DNA of 13,220 nucleotides. Source: an uncultured Clostridia bacterium. GTDB lineage: Bacteria; Bacillota_A; Clostridia; Christensenellales; Aristaeellaceae. The DNA lies in the NCBI GenBank assembly GCA_946408865.1, contig CAMJTZ010000041.1, positions 1-13,220 of the forward strand, read 5' to 3'. How positions within the stretch are numbered: the stretch's first letter is position 1; each line of letters opens with the position of its first letter. Below the pieces are notes generated by a model. It was not told where the DNA came from. It did not search any database and saw only the letters and a list, made by a program, of their open reading frames with translations. Both the position numbers and the translations under genes were made by a program. Shown in pieces: positions 1 to 8,100 of this stretch.

Positions 1-899
1 ATGCGAACCGCAGTGGAAAGCTGCGCCAGGATCACCGCCGTAAACATCAGCACACAGCCGGCAACTTCCCGCCCGGTCATCCGCTCTCCGAGCAGCACCA
101 CGCCGGTCAGCACGGCAAAGACGGATTCCAGGCACATCAGGAGTGAAGCAACCGTCGGATTCACATCCCGCTGGCCGATAATCTGCAGCGTATAACCGAC
201 AGCGCCGGAGCAGATTCCCGTATACAGGATCGGAAACCACGCTTCCAGGATTCCGGACCATTCCATCTTCTCCGTAAACGCGGCCACAGCCAGGGAGAGG
301 ATTCCCGTGATCAGGAATTCATCCCGGGCCAGCGCAAACCCGTTCACGCGCGGAGCATAGGAATCCACGCAGAGAATCTGTCCTGTAAAACACACCGCGC
401 AGCCGAGCAGCAGGAGATCTCCCTGCTCGACCCGGAAACCGGATGCAGGAACACACAGCAGGTACAGTGCAGCAACCGCCAGAGCGACGCCGAGCCAGAT
501 CACGCTGCTTGTCCGTTTCCGAAAGAGAAGCCATCCTGCTACAGGAACCAGCACGACATACAGCGCCGTCAGAAATCCTGCTTTACCGGCTGAAGTCGAT
601 ACCAGTCCGATCTGCTGCAGGGAGGTTGCGGCAAACAGAAACGCACCGCACAGCAGTCCGCCTGCCCGCTGTTCCTTCCGTTCCTTCCATCCTGCCGGCG
701 TGTCCTGCGCGCGGTTCCTCCGTTTTCCGAAGATCCTTGCGGCAGGTATCATCACCAGGCCGGCCAGCGTCATCCGTACGCCGGAAAAGGTAAAGGGCTG
801 CACATGATCCATGCCGGCCCGCTGGGCCGCAAAAGCAGCGCCCCAGATCACGGCTCCCAGCAGGAGCAGCAGACTTCCCCGGATTGATTTCTGGTTCAT
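1..899 (-). CDS. EamA/DMT-family membrane transporter (3' end cut by window edge)
   Basis: Reading the minus strand from the ATG at 899 gives 299 uninterrupted codons running off the left edge with no stop. The protein is very hydrophobic, with about nine or ten membrane segments in two halves (roughly residues 8-150 and 158-299), the tandem EamA plan of drug/metabolite transporters. Typical EamA signatures are visible: AVIWGAAFAAQ in the first helix, STSAGKAGFLTALYVVLVPV at 101-120, and NPTVASLLMCLESVFAVLTG with LLGERMTG at 247-276. Family members are about 300 residues, so very little is missing. Inferred role: export or uptake of small metabolites across the cytoplasmic membrane; the substrate cannot be read from sequence. 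An AAGGA site lies 8 nt before the ATG. The gene starts 19 bp after the 71-residue gene and is probably co-transcribed with it. Confidence 0.9.
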   Translation of the reverse strand, partial: MNQKSIRGSLLLLLGAVIWGAAFAAQRAGMDHVQPFTFSGVRMTLAGLVMIPAARIFGKRRNRAQDTPAGWKERKEQRAGGLLCGAFLFAATSLQQIGLVSTSAGKAGFLTALYVVLVPVAGWLLFRKRTSSVIWLGVALAVAALYLLCVPASGFRVEQGDLLLLGCAVCFTGQILCVDSYAPRVNGFALARDEFLITGILSLAVAAFTEKMEWSGILEAWFPILYTGICSGAVGYTLQIIGQRDVNPTVASLLMCLESVFAVLTGVVLLGERMTGREVAGCVLMFTAVILAQLSTAVR

Positions 900-918
900 T
901 TCAAATATCCTTCGCTGA

Positions 919-1134
919 TCAGTAAATCTTTCTGATCTCTCCCGTAATTCCATACTGGTCACGGAAAAGCTGAAGATCCCCGGCATCCCGGATCAGCATG
1001 ATTTCCTCAAAGGTACCGTCTTCCTTCCGGATAAACCCGGCCACCTGTTCCCCCGTGCAGATGCTGCTCCGGATCGCAGGTGTCTTCACGGTTTCGTCAT
1101 AGCGGAGACCGGACGGTCGCTTCCCGAATTTCAT
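919..1134 (-). CDS. Conserved-looking small protein of unknown function (71 aa)
   Basis: A 71-residue, mostly polar, soluble protein with no signal peptide or membrane segment. I prefer the ATG at 1134 to an in-frame start 21 nt upstream (1155), because AGGAGGGG (1141-1148) sits 6 nt before it and the upstream start would lie over that site. The core reads [15 protein letters not shown] followed by [22 protein letters not shown]. This resembles, from memory, a family of about 70-residue proteins common in Clostridia with a conserved S-I-C-[TN]-G-E-Q-V-A-G-F motif and no established function. It is first in a predicted two-gene unit with the EamA transporter, behind a full consensus promoter, so it is probably well expressed. 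The single Cys in the conserved core is notable. No function is assigned. Confidence 0.8.
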   Translation of the reverse strand: MKFGKRPSGLRYDETVKTPAIRSSICTGEQVAGFIRKEDGTFEEIMLIRDAGDLQLFRDQYGITGEIRKIY

Positions 1135-1140
1135 GTCTTT

Positions 1141-1148
1141 CCCCTCCT
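1141..1148 (-). promoter_or_regulatory. Shine-Dalgarno that fixes the start of the 71-aa gene
   Basis: AGGAGGGG on the minus strand lies 6 nt before the ATG at 1134. It overlaps the codons of the longer in-frame alternative, which argues for the shorter protein. Confidence 0.8.
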
Positions 1149-1166
1149 GCCGCAAGCTTCGGGATG

Positions 1167-1195
1167 ATTATACAGAGCGGCCCCTGCAGTGTCAA
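1167..1195 (-). promoter_or_regulatory. Consensus sigma-A-type promoter for the 71-aa gene and transporter
   Basis: On the minus strand TTGACA (1190-1195) is followed after exactly 17 bp by TATAAT (1167-1172), matching both consensus hexamers fully. Transcription should start near 1160, leaving a leader of roughly 25 nt before the ATG at 1134. Confidence 0.9.
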
Positions 1196-1202
1196 TTCTT
1201 CC

Positions 1203-1231
1203 TTGTTTTTTACCCTCTGCGGGCATATAAT
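1203..1231 (+). promoter_or_regulatory. Sigma-A-type promoter of trpS
   Basis: TTGTTT (1203-1208), a 17-bp spacer, and a perfect TATAAT (1226-1231). The start site should be near 1238, giving a leader under 30 nt. Its -35 box is only 7 bp from the -35 box of the opposing promoter, so the two are back to back. Confidence 0.85.
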
Positions 1232-1264
1232 GGTATATCATCTATTTGTAAGGAGTCGTTTTCC

Positions 1265-2272
1265 ATGGAAGAACAAACCAGGAAACAGGTCATTTTTTCG
1301 GGCATCCAGCCCAGCGGTGTACTGACGATCGGGAACTATATCGGCGCGCTGCGCCGTTTTTCCGAGCTGCAGGATCAGTATGACTGCATCTATTGTATCG
1401 TGGACGAGCACGCCATCACCGTACGTCAGAATCCGGCGGATCTCCGGCGCCGCTGCCTCGAGCTGGCCGCCCTGTATCTGGCCAGCGGCATCGATCCGGA
1501 AAAGAGCCTGATCTACTGCCAGAGCCATGTCAGCGCGCACGCGGAACTGGCATGGATCCTCAATTGCTACACCTATATGGGTGAGCTCAGCCGGATGACG
1601 CAGTTCAAGGATAAATCCGCCAAACACGCCGACAACATCAACGCCGGCCTTTTCACATACCCGGTACTGATGGCTGCAGACATCCTGCTGTACCAGACGA
1701 ATTTCGTTCCTGTCGGCGCGGATCAGAAGCAGCATCTCGAGCTCACGCGGGATATCGCCCAGCGCTTCAACGGCGTCTACGGCGACGTGTTTACCGTACC
1801 GGAACCGCTGATTACCAAGGCGGGCGCCCGGATCATGAGCCTGCAGGAGCCGGAACGCAAAATGAGCAAAAGCGATCCGGAGGATACGTTTGTTTCCCTG
1901 CTGGATGACGCGGACGCCATCCGCAGGAAAATCAAACGGGCCGTAACGGACTCCGAAACGGAAATCCGTTTTGATCCGGAAAACAAGCCCGGCGTCAGCA
2001 ACCTGCTGAATATCATCAGCGCGCTTTCCGGCGAAAGTACGGACAGCATCTGTTCGGATCTTGACGGGCAGGGCTACGGCGCGCTGAAATCCCGCGCAGC
2101 AGACTGTGTGGTCGCGGCGCTTGAGCCCCTGCAGGCGGAATATAAACGTCTGATTGCCGATAAGGAATATCTCTTCAGCGTACTGAACAGCAGCTCGGAA
2201 AAGGCGGCTGGTCTCGCTTACAGGACGCTCCGCAAAGTCCAGAAAAAAGTCGGTTTTGCGGCTCGTTCCTGA
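1265..2272 (+). CDS. trpS: Tryptophanyl-tRNA synthetase
   Basis: Charges tRNA-Trp with tryptophan using ATP in the cytoplasm. The protein is 335 residues, normal for bacterial TrpRS (about 330). The class I signatures are present: the HIGH-equivalent TIGN at 21-24 after FSGIQPSG, the GADQ motif at 151-154 followed by [11 protein letters not shown], and the KMSKS loop at 199-203. The ATG at 1265 is chosen over an in-frame upstream one at 1133 because AAGGAG (1250-1255) lies 9 nt before it, the TATAAT box falls inside the longer reading, and homology begins right after this start. The stop is followed 15 nt later by the Sel1-repeat gene, so the two are likely co-transcribed. The predicted leader is too short for a T-box. 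Confidence 0.97.
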   Translation: MEEQTRKQVIFSGIQPSGVLTIGNYIGALRRFSELQDQYDCIYCIVDEHAITVRQNPADLRRRCLELAALYLASGIDPEKSLIYCQSHVSAHAELAWILNCYTYMGELSRMTQFKDKSAKHADNINAGLFTYPVLMAADILLYQTNFVPVGADQKQHLELTRDIAQRFNGVYGDVFTVPEPLITKAGARIMSLQEPERKMSKSDPEDTFVSLLDDADAIRRKIKRAVTDSETEIRFDPENKPGVSNLLNIISALSGESTDSICSDLDGQGYGALKSRAADCVVAALEPLQAEYKRLIADKEYLFSVLNSSSEKAAGLAYRTLRKVQKKVGFAARS

Positions 2273-2287
2273 TCAGGGAGTCCCGCT

Positions 2288-3292
2288 ATGATCCGAAAAC
2301 TGCTGATCTGTCTCCTCACGCTTCTCCTGCTCTGCCCCCTGTTCACCGCGGCTTTGGGCGAATCCGCGCTGCCTGACGAAAAATGGATCTGCCTGTGCTG
2401 CGGTTCGGAAACGTCCGGCACAGCCTGTTCCGTCTGCCATGCGGTGCACGGCGTCTGGATCTGTTACGGCTGCGGAACGCGGAATTTTTCCGTTTCCTGC
2501 AGCAGCTGCGAAAAGAGCAGGGACGATTCCCTGCAGGAGCAGGCCTTCTGCGGCGACCCGCTGCGCGCCTGGCCTGCCGTCCGTTATCTTGCTTCCCTTC
2601 GGCACGGAGACGCCCTGTGCGCGCTGGCCGCATACTATGAATCCGGCTTTATGCTTGGAAAAAACAACGACGCTGCCCTCGCCTGCTGCATGATTGCCGC
2701 GGACAGCGGATACGCGCCGGCGCTGATGCTGATCGGCAAAGCGTATGACCAGGGCACCTGGACCAGACCGGATGAGTTCACCGCAATGGATTATTTTCAG
2801 AAAGCGGCGGATCATGGAATTCCGGAAGCTTACTGGTATCTGGGCACATTCTATGAGGAAGGGATCGTCGTCCCCCGCGATTACGCGAAAGCCGCAGAGC
2901 TGTACCGGACCGCCGCGGAAGCCGGGTATGCGGACAGCTGGATGAGCCTCGCAGCCATGTTTTTCTCCGGAAAAGGCACTGTACGGAATCCGGATCTTGC
3001 CGTATCCCTTTATGAAAAAGCGGCGGATAACGGCAGTTCCCTGGCCTGCGATTACCTGGGCTGGCTCTTTATGACCGGGGAGCTTGTGCCGGCGGATCCG
3101 GAAAAAGGGATCCTGTATTACCGGAAAGCGGCGGAGATGGGAAACGGCCGCAGTATGATGGCGCTCGGATACGCCTATCAGACGGGAGACGGCGTGGATG
3201 CTGATCCTGCCGAAGCCGCCCGCTGGTATGAACAGGCGGCGCTTGCCGGAAGAGAGGATGCCCTTGCCGCCCTCGCCTCCCTGAATCCATGA
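2288..3292 (+). CDS. Secreted double zinc-ribbon, Sel1-repeat protein
   Basis: A 334-residue protein. Residues 1-24 form a signal peptide (MIRK then a long Leu-rich core, probable cleavage after AALG). Two copies of a zinc-ribbon-like unit follow: C35-x2-C38-x8-C47-x2-C50 and C59-x2-C62-x8-C71-x2-C74, each begun by Trp-Ile-Cys. They recall double zinc ribbons or shortened RanBP2 fingers. From about 107 to 322 there are six Sel1-like (TPR-related) repeats of about 36 residues, with recurring A-x-x-x-L-G-x-x-Y and YxKAA-x-x-G patterns. Sel1 repeats act as protein-binding scaffolds, so a scaffold or adaptor at the outer face of the membrane is a reasonable inference; the partner is unknown. It lies 15 bp after trpS with AGGGAG before the ATG, and is followed at once by a terminator. 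Cys16 in the signal is not in a proper lipobox. Confidence 0.85.
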   Translation: MIRKLLICLLTLLLLCPLFTAALGESALPDEKWICLCCGSETSGTACSVCHAVHGVWICYGCGTRNFSVSCSSCEKSRDDSLQEQAFCGDPLRAWPAVRYLASLRHGDALCALAAYYESGFMLGKNNDAALACCMIAADSGYAPALMLIGKAYDQGTWTRPDEFTAMDYFQKAADHGIPEAYWYLGTFYEEGIVVPRDYAKAAELYRTAAEAGYADSWMSLAAMFFSGKGTVRNPDLAVSLYEKAADNGSSLACDYLGWLFMTGELVPADPEKGILYYRKAAEMGNGRSMMALGYAYQTGDGVDADPAEAARWYEQAALAGREDALAALASLNP

Positions 3293-3304
3293 AGACGCGC
3301 AATC

Positions 3305-3341
3305 AAAACGGAGAGAGCAGATCCTGCTCCCTCCGTTTTTT
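3305..3341 (+). terminator. Rho-independent terminator, probably bidirectional
   Basis: A 16-bp stem (3305-3320 with 3324-3339) with one A-C mismatch and a three-base ATC loop runs directly into a six-T tract (3336-3341). It ends the trpS-Sel1 unit. On the minus strand the same hairpin is followed by TTTTGATT, and the L,D-transpeptidase gene stops 25 bp before it, so it probably ends the long opposing operon too. Confidence 0.9.
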
Positions 3342-3365
3342 ACTGTCCTTTTCAATGTCCGCCGG

Positions 3366-5111
3366 TCAATGCTCAGGCGGCGGCGCCGGAGTCATCTGCG
3401 GCACCGGGGTGATTTTTTCCGCCGCGGCCATCACGTTGATCAGTTCCTGGGAAACGCTTCCGCTCTGGGAATATCCGTGATCCTTCTGGAATTCCTTGAC
3501 CGCGGCCACCGTCCGGTTCAGCATTTTTCCGGTACACTTGGTGGTATAGTACCCCAGTTCCTTCAGGCGGCACTGCACCCAGTAGACTTCTTCCCCGCTG
3601 TCCTTATACTTCAGGCCCCGTTTCAGCTGCGGGATCTGATCCCGGCTGTATTCCGGTTCCGGTGTGACGGCAATCGGAGAATCGTAGGAATGTTTCGGTT
3701 TTACAGCCTTGAGTGCGGTTTTCAGTTCCTCGTCCTTCGGAAGATCCGTACGGATGGAAACCACCGTTCCCGCACCGACATTGTCGTAAATCCACTTCGC
3801 GTCAGCTACCGCCAGGCGGATGCAGCCATGGCTGGCACGGTTCCCCAGCATTTCATAGCTGCCTTCCTTGATGGCCTTTACGCTTACGGCGCTGTAAATC
3901 GGCGAATGGAACGCCACGGAAGCATTGATCCGCGTCCAGTAACGTGCGTAATCGCCCCACTTCGGGAAATAACACCAGCGGGCCTTCCGGCCGTTCAGCA
4001 CCCAGTCGCCCACAGGGCTGTCTGTTCCGACCTTGCCGGAGGAGCAGAGCATCTGGCGGACCGGAATCGTATAGTTCCCTTCCTCGTCCCGGGTATACAC
4101 GGAAACAACCTGGTTGGTAACGTCGACCGTGATAGCGAAAGGCGTGGGTTCCTTTGTCGGTTCAGGCTTCGGAGTCGCGTCCGGCATCACGATACCCGGG
4201 TTATTGAAAATCAGGTTCCAGGTTTCCTCATCCGTCCGTCCTGTGACCTTCATGCCGTTCTGCTTCTGAATTTTCTTGATGGCGCTGATGGTTTTATCCT
4301 GGTAATTCCCGGTGATTGATCCGTCAAAATAGCCCAGCAGGTTCATCCGTTCCTGCAGGTTCTTAACGGCGTCGCCCCTGGAATCCCGCTTCAGTTCCTT
4401 TTCAAAGAGCACCGGTTCCGCCGGCATGGGTACACCCGTATCGGTTTCGTCCACCAGGTACCAGGAGGCATCGGAAAAAGGCGTCGCCGTCGGCTCTTCC
4501 ACGTCATAATTACCGATGGCCGCGGAAGAATAGATCGTTTCCTGTGTCAGCGGATCTGCTTCGCCGGTACTCTCCAGATTGTTGTTCTTCTGAAAGCGGC
4601 GGATGCCGTTCTGTGTACCTTCCAGATAATCGCCGCTGATCATGCCTTTGTAGTATCCCAGCGCGGTCAGCCGGATCTGGAGGTCTTTGACATCTTCTCC
4701 GGAGGATCCGTAACGGAGTCCCCGGAACTTCGCTGACGCCAGAAGAACCTGGGTGTCCACATCCGCGTCTCCGGTGATTTCCAGACCGCGGTTTTTATTG
4801 TCCTCCTGAAATTTGCGTACAGCAGTCTTCGTATCGTCCCCGTATTTTCCGTCCGTCTTTCCGGAGAAATAATACAGGCTCTGCAGACGGAGCTGGAGGA
4901 ATTTCACATCTTCACCCTCGTCCCCGGACGCCAGCGGACGGATTTCCGTCACAAGAGCGTCTTCCTGCTGCTGTTCCTCATCCTTTTCTGTCGGGAATTC
5001 AACGGAATCATCCACATCGTTCCCGCCGTCCGCATCTTCCGCGAACGAAACCCCGCTTACCGCCAGCAGCATTACCAGCGCCAGCAGCAGACTGATCCAT
5101 CTTTTTATCAT
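3366..5111 (-). CDS. Secreted L,D-transpeptidase (YkuD) with four peptidoglycan-binding domains
   Basis: A 581-residue exported enzyme. The signal peptide covers about residues 1-24 (MIKRW, hydrophobic core, SFA|ED), followed by an acidic Glu/Asp/Gln-rich stretch. PG_binding_1-type domains lie at about 61-125, 131-195 and 240-303 (recurring GxxGxxVKxLQxRLxxLGYY and AVxxFQ patterns). The YkuD catalytic domain is about 325-455, with H402 in FHSP and the active-site box SHGCIRL with catalytic Cys430. A fourth binding domain is at about 495-562, before a Pro-rich tail. The family makes 3-3 peptide cross-links in peptidoglycan through a meso-diaminopimelate acyl acceptor, or attaches proteins to it; which applies here is not visible. 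Thr-Pro-rich linkers join the domains. GAGGTG, overlapping the upstream stop, precedes the ATG; the gap to the SdrD-B-like gene is 11 bp, so translation is probably coupled. Confidence 0.95.
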   Translation of the reverse strand: MIKRWISLLLALVMLLAVSGVSFAEDADGGNDVDDSVEFPTEKDEEQQQEDALVTEIRPLASGDEGEDVKFLQLRLQSLYYFSGKTDGKYGDDTKTAVRKFQEDNKNRGLEITGDADVDTQVLLASAKFRGLRYGSSGEDVKDLQIRLTALGYYKGMISGDYLEGTQNGIRRFQKNNNLESTGEADPLTQETIYSSAAIGNYDVEEPTATPFSDASWYLVDETDTGVPMPAEPVLFEKELKRDSRGDAVKNLQERMNLLGYFDGSITGNYQDKTISAIKKIQKQNGMKVTGRTDEETWNLIFNNPGIVMPDATPKPEPTKEPTPFAITVDVTNQVVSVYTRDEEGNYTIPVRQMLCSSGKVGTDSPVGDWVLNGRKARWCYFPKWGDYARYWTRINASVAFHSPIYSAVSVKAIKEGSYEMLGNRASHGCIRLAVADAKWIYDNVGAGTVVSIRTDLPKDEELKTALKAVKPKHSYDSPIAVTPEPEYSRDQIPQLKRGLKYKDSGEEVYWVQCRLKELGYYTTKCTGKMLNRTVAAVKEFQKDHGYSQSGSVSQELINVMAAAEKITPVPQMTPAPPPEH

Positions 5112-5122
5112 CCGGTTTCACC

Positions 5123-8100
5123 TCAATAGTCTGGAATCCAGTTCTGGGTCGCGCCCTGCCCGGTTCCGGCAGGCATCACGCCGTTTTTCCGGCAGACAAA
5201 GCCAAGATCCGCATCATACAGCGCGCGGTTGCTTTCCACCGTCAGCGGTACGGAATAAACCACCGGTTCTTCGGATTCTTCAAGCACGGAAGCAATCATC
5301 GGAAGATCCGTCCGCCGCCGCGTCGGTTTTACCTCATCCGGCGCGTAAACCTTCATCACATAGGTGGCAGGATACAGATCCACGAAGCGGTAGAATCCGT
5401 ACTGATCTGTTACGGTTTCTGCGACAGCGTTTCCGTCCCGGAGCAGTTCGATGCGGACATTCGGGATACCCGGCTCATCCCCGGCCTGCAGGCCGTCCCC
5501 GTTCAGGTCCAGCCAGCAGTAATCGCCCAGCCGACCCGGCAGGACGCATCCGATATCCATCCGGTTCATGTCCTGATCCATCTTCAGCCCGATCGGATCC
5601 GTACTGCCCAGCCGGTTGGCCGGATGCGTAATCACGGACCGTACAGTATCTGACAGCCGCGGGTCGCCCGGTTCTATGAGCACACAGCCTTCCGGCGCAG
5701 CAGCTTCCAGCGTAAAGCGGCCCGGCATCAGGTGCTGCAGCCGGTAAACGCCGGTGCTGTCCGTTTCCGCAGCGGCAATGACATTCCCATCCGTATCCTT
5801 CAGGGTCATCTGAACGCCGGTCAGGGCTTCCATGGATTCGCCCCGGTCAATCCAGGCCTGTCCGCTGATTTCGGTATAGCGGACGATTCCCAGCAGCAAT
5901 CCGCTGCGCGCTTCGTCCTCCCGCAGCTGAATCCCGGTCAGCACCAGCGCCCCGTCCTCCTCGCGGAAAACGGAATCCCCGGCCTTTGGCGCCAGCGTGC
6001 GCTCGTCCATCGTCATGGAGACCGTAAAGCTTCCCGGGATCATTCCCGCCGCGGAGAAGCAGCCCTCCGCATCCGTCACCGGTGTATCGAAGATTTTTCC
6101 GGTGTATTCATCGATCACAGAAAGCGTATATCCGGCCGGGGTCCGTTCGCCTTCATCGAAGAGGCCGTTGTTGTTCTCATCCATCCAGAGCTGTCCGCTG
6201 ATCGAGGCGGGCAGAACGGCGCCTGCAGCCTGGTTCACCCATTCCGCACCCATCTGTACCTCCAGCGGGACGGTCTGTTCCCGAACGCCTGCCTTCAGCG
6301 GCAGCGCCAGGTAATCCGTCCGGCTCAGCACAAATCCATCCGGGCATTTCACCGTCAGCTGATACATGTCCGGACGCAGCTGATCCAGCAGGAAGGCTCC
6401 GGTTTCATCGGTTACAACGGTGACCGTTTCCAGATCGCCGCGGGAAGGCACCAGTTCAACCGTCACGCCCGCGAGCATTTCCTCGCTGCCGCGTACACCG
6501 TCACCGTCTGAATCATGCCAGGCTGTTCCTTCAATCCTGCCCAGCAGCAGTGCACCGCACAGGGGAGCGGTCCGCATCTCACCGGTCACAAAATCAAACG
6601 ATTCTGTCCTGCCGGTTCTTCCCTCACCGGAAATCTCGTTTCCACCGGCAGTTGTTTTCGCAAAAACAGATCTTTCCGGCAGTGTGTATTCGAGATAGTA
6701 ACGGCCCGGCATGACCGCGTCAAAGACGAATCCGCCGTCTGCTCCGATATCTGCGCGGAAAGCCTCGCCCTCCGTCTCATGCATCAGGCGCACGGTCACG
6801 CCCTGCAGTCCTTCCTCGCCCGGATCCCGCATGCCGTTGTCATTCCGGTCGGCGAAGACGGTGCCTTTAACCGTTCCGGGCCGGATCATGCCGATATCCT
6901 TTCCGGTAATTCTCTCTCCGAGTTCCACCCGGAAGGACGCAGAGGTTCCCTGTCCCTGTGTCAGGTTCCGGATCACGTTTCCCTCACCGGGTTTTGTGAA
7001 GGCATAACCCCTTGTGGCCTGAACCTGCAGGGAGTATTCCCCGGGCGTCAGGCCTGTCAGTTCATAAACGCCGCTCATATTGGTCTTGTCCGCAGCCGCT
7101 GTGTTTCCGTCCGCGTCCACGATGGTAACCGGGAAGCTGCCGGCAGTTCTCTCATTTCCGTCCTTCCCTGCCGAGAAGTTATCATCGTAGTAAACGGTAC
7201 CTGTCACCGAAGCCGGATAGATCGCGCCGATATTCATCACGCGCATCTCTGCGTCAGAGAGCGATACATTCTGCAGCATCTGGTCCCTGCGGTCGCCCCT
7301 GGGGCCGAACAGATTGCCGCCTTCTTCCCGGGGGGCCGCCTTGGAATAGATGCTTCCGTCATCCGGCAGGATCACCTGAATGTTGTACCTGCCCTTCCGC
7401 AGGCCGGACAGGGTATATGTGCCGTCTGCTCCGGATACGGCCGTTCCGGCCTCTTTATCGTCAAACGTGAAGCGGGCATACACCCTGACTCCGGGCAGCG
7501 GAGCTTCGCCTTCATCGTATTTCCCGTTGTAGTTCGCGTCCAGATAGCACCGGCCGGTGATCTGTGTCGCCCAGTTGAAACCGATATTCATATTGTTCTG
7601 GTCTGTACCGGCGGCATCCACAATTCTCCTTGGATTGTCCGATGTCAGGAAGGAACGCAATCCGCGTGACTGTGTATAACGGGTCAGCATCAGCCCTTCC
7701 GGCCGCCAGGCAACCGACAGTGTATACCTGCCGGGATACAGATGACCGATCTTCCAGGTACCGTCCTCTCCGGATTCCGTCTCGTAAACCAGCTCTTCCG
7801 TCTCGTGTTTCAGCTGAATCCGGACACCGGGAATCCGCGCCTCGTCTTCTTTACAGAGGCCGTCCACGGTTTCGTCCAGCCAGATAAAGCCGCCCATGGA
7901 GGAAGCTTTATTATGGATTCCGATCCCCTGTTCCGATTCCGTACCGGCGGCAACCGTGACGATCCCGCTGGTCTGGCTGCTGGCTGCAGTCAGCCGGTAG
8001 GCGTTGAGTGTCACACTGTTTTCCCCGCCGAAAGGCGTGAAATACCAGCCGTCCGGCAGAAACATTTTCGTCCTGTAATTCCCGTCCGGCAGATTGCTGA

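Noticed and set aside
1133..1264. N-terminal extension of TrpRS by 44 residues
   Set aside because: The extension would be read through the predicted promoter of the gene, and the protein family begins just after the ATG at 1265.
2288..2360. Lipobox in the Sel1-repeat protein (Cys16 in a Leu-rich stretch)
   Set aside because: The residues before it (LLL) do not match the lipobox pattern, and a normal cleavage site lies further on near residue 24.
2273..3355. A 360-codon open frame on the minus strand opposite the Sel1-repeat gene
   Set aside because: Antisense to a gene with signal peptide, zinc ribbons and repeats; it also crosses the terminator. It shows no recognisable domain.
5123..5300. 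Sortase anchor at the end of the repeat protein
   Set aside because: No LPxTG-like motif, hydrophobic segment or basic tail is found in the last 60 residues.
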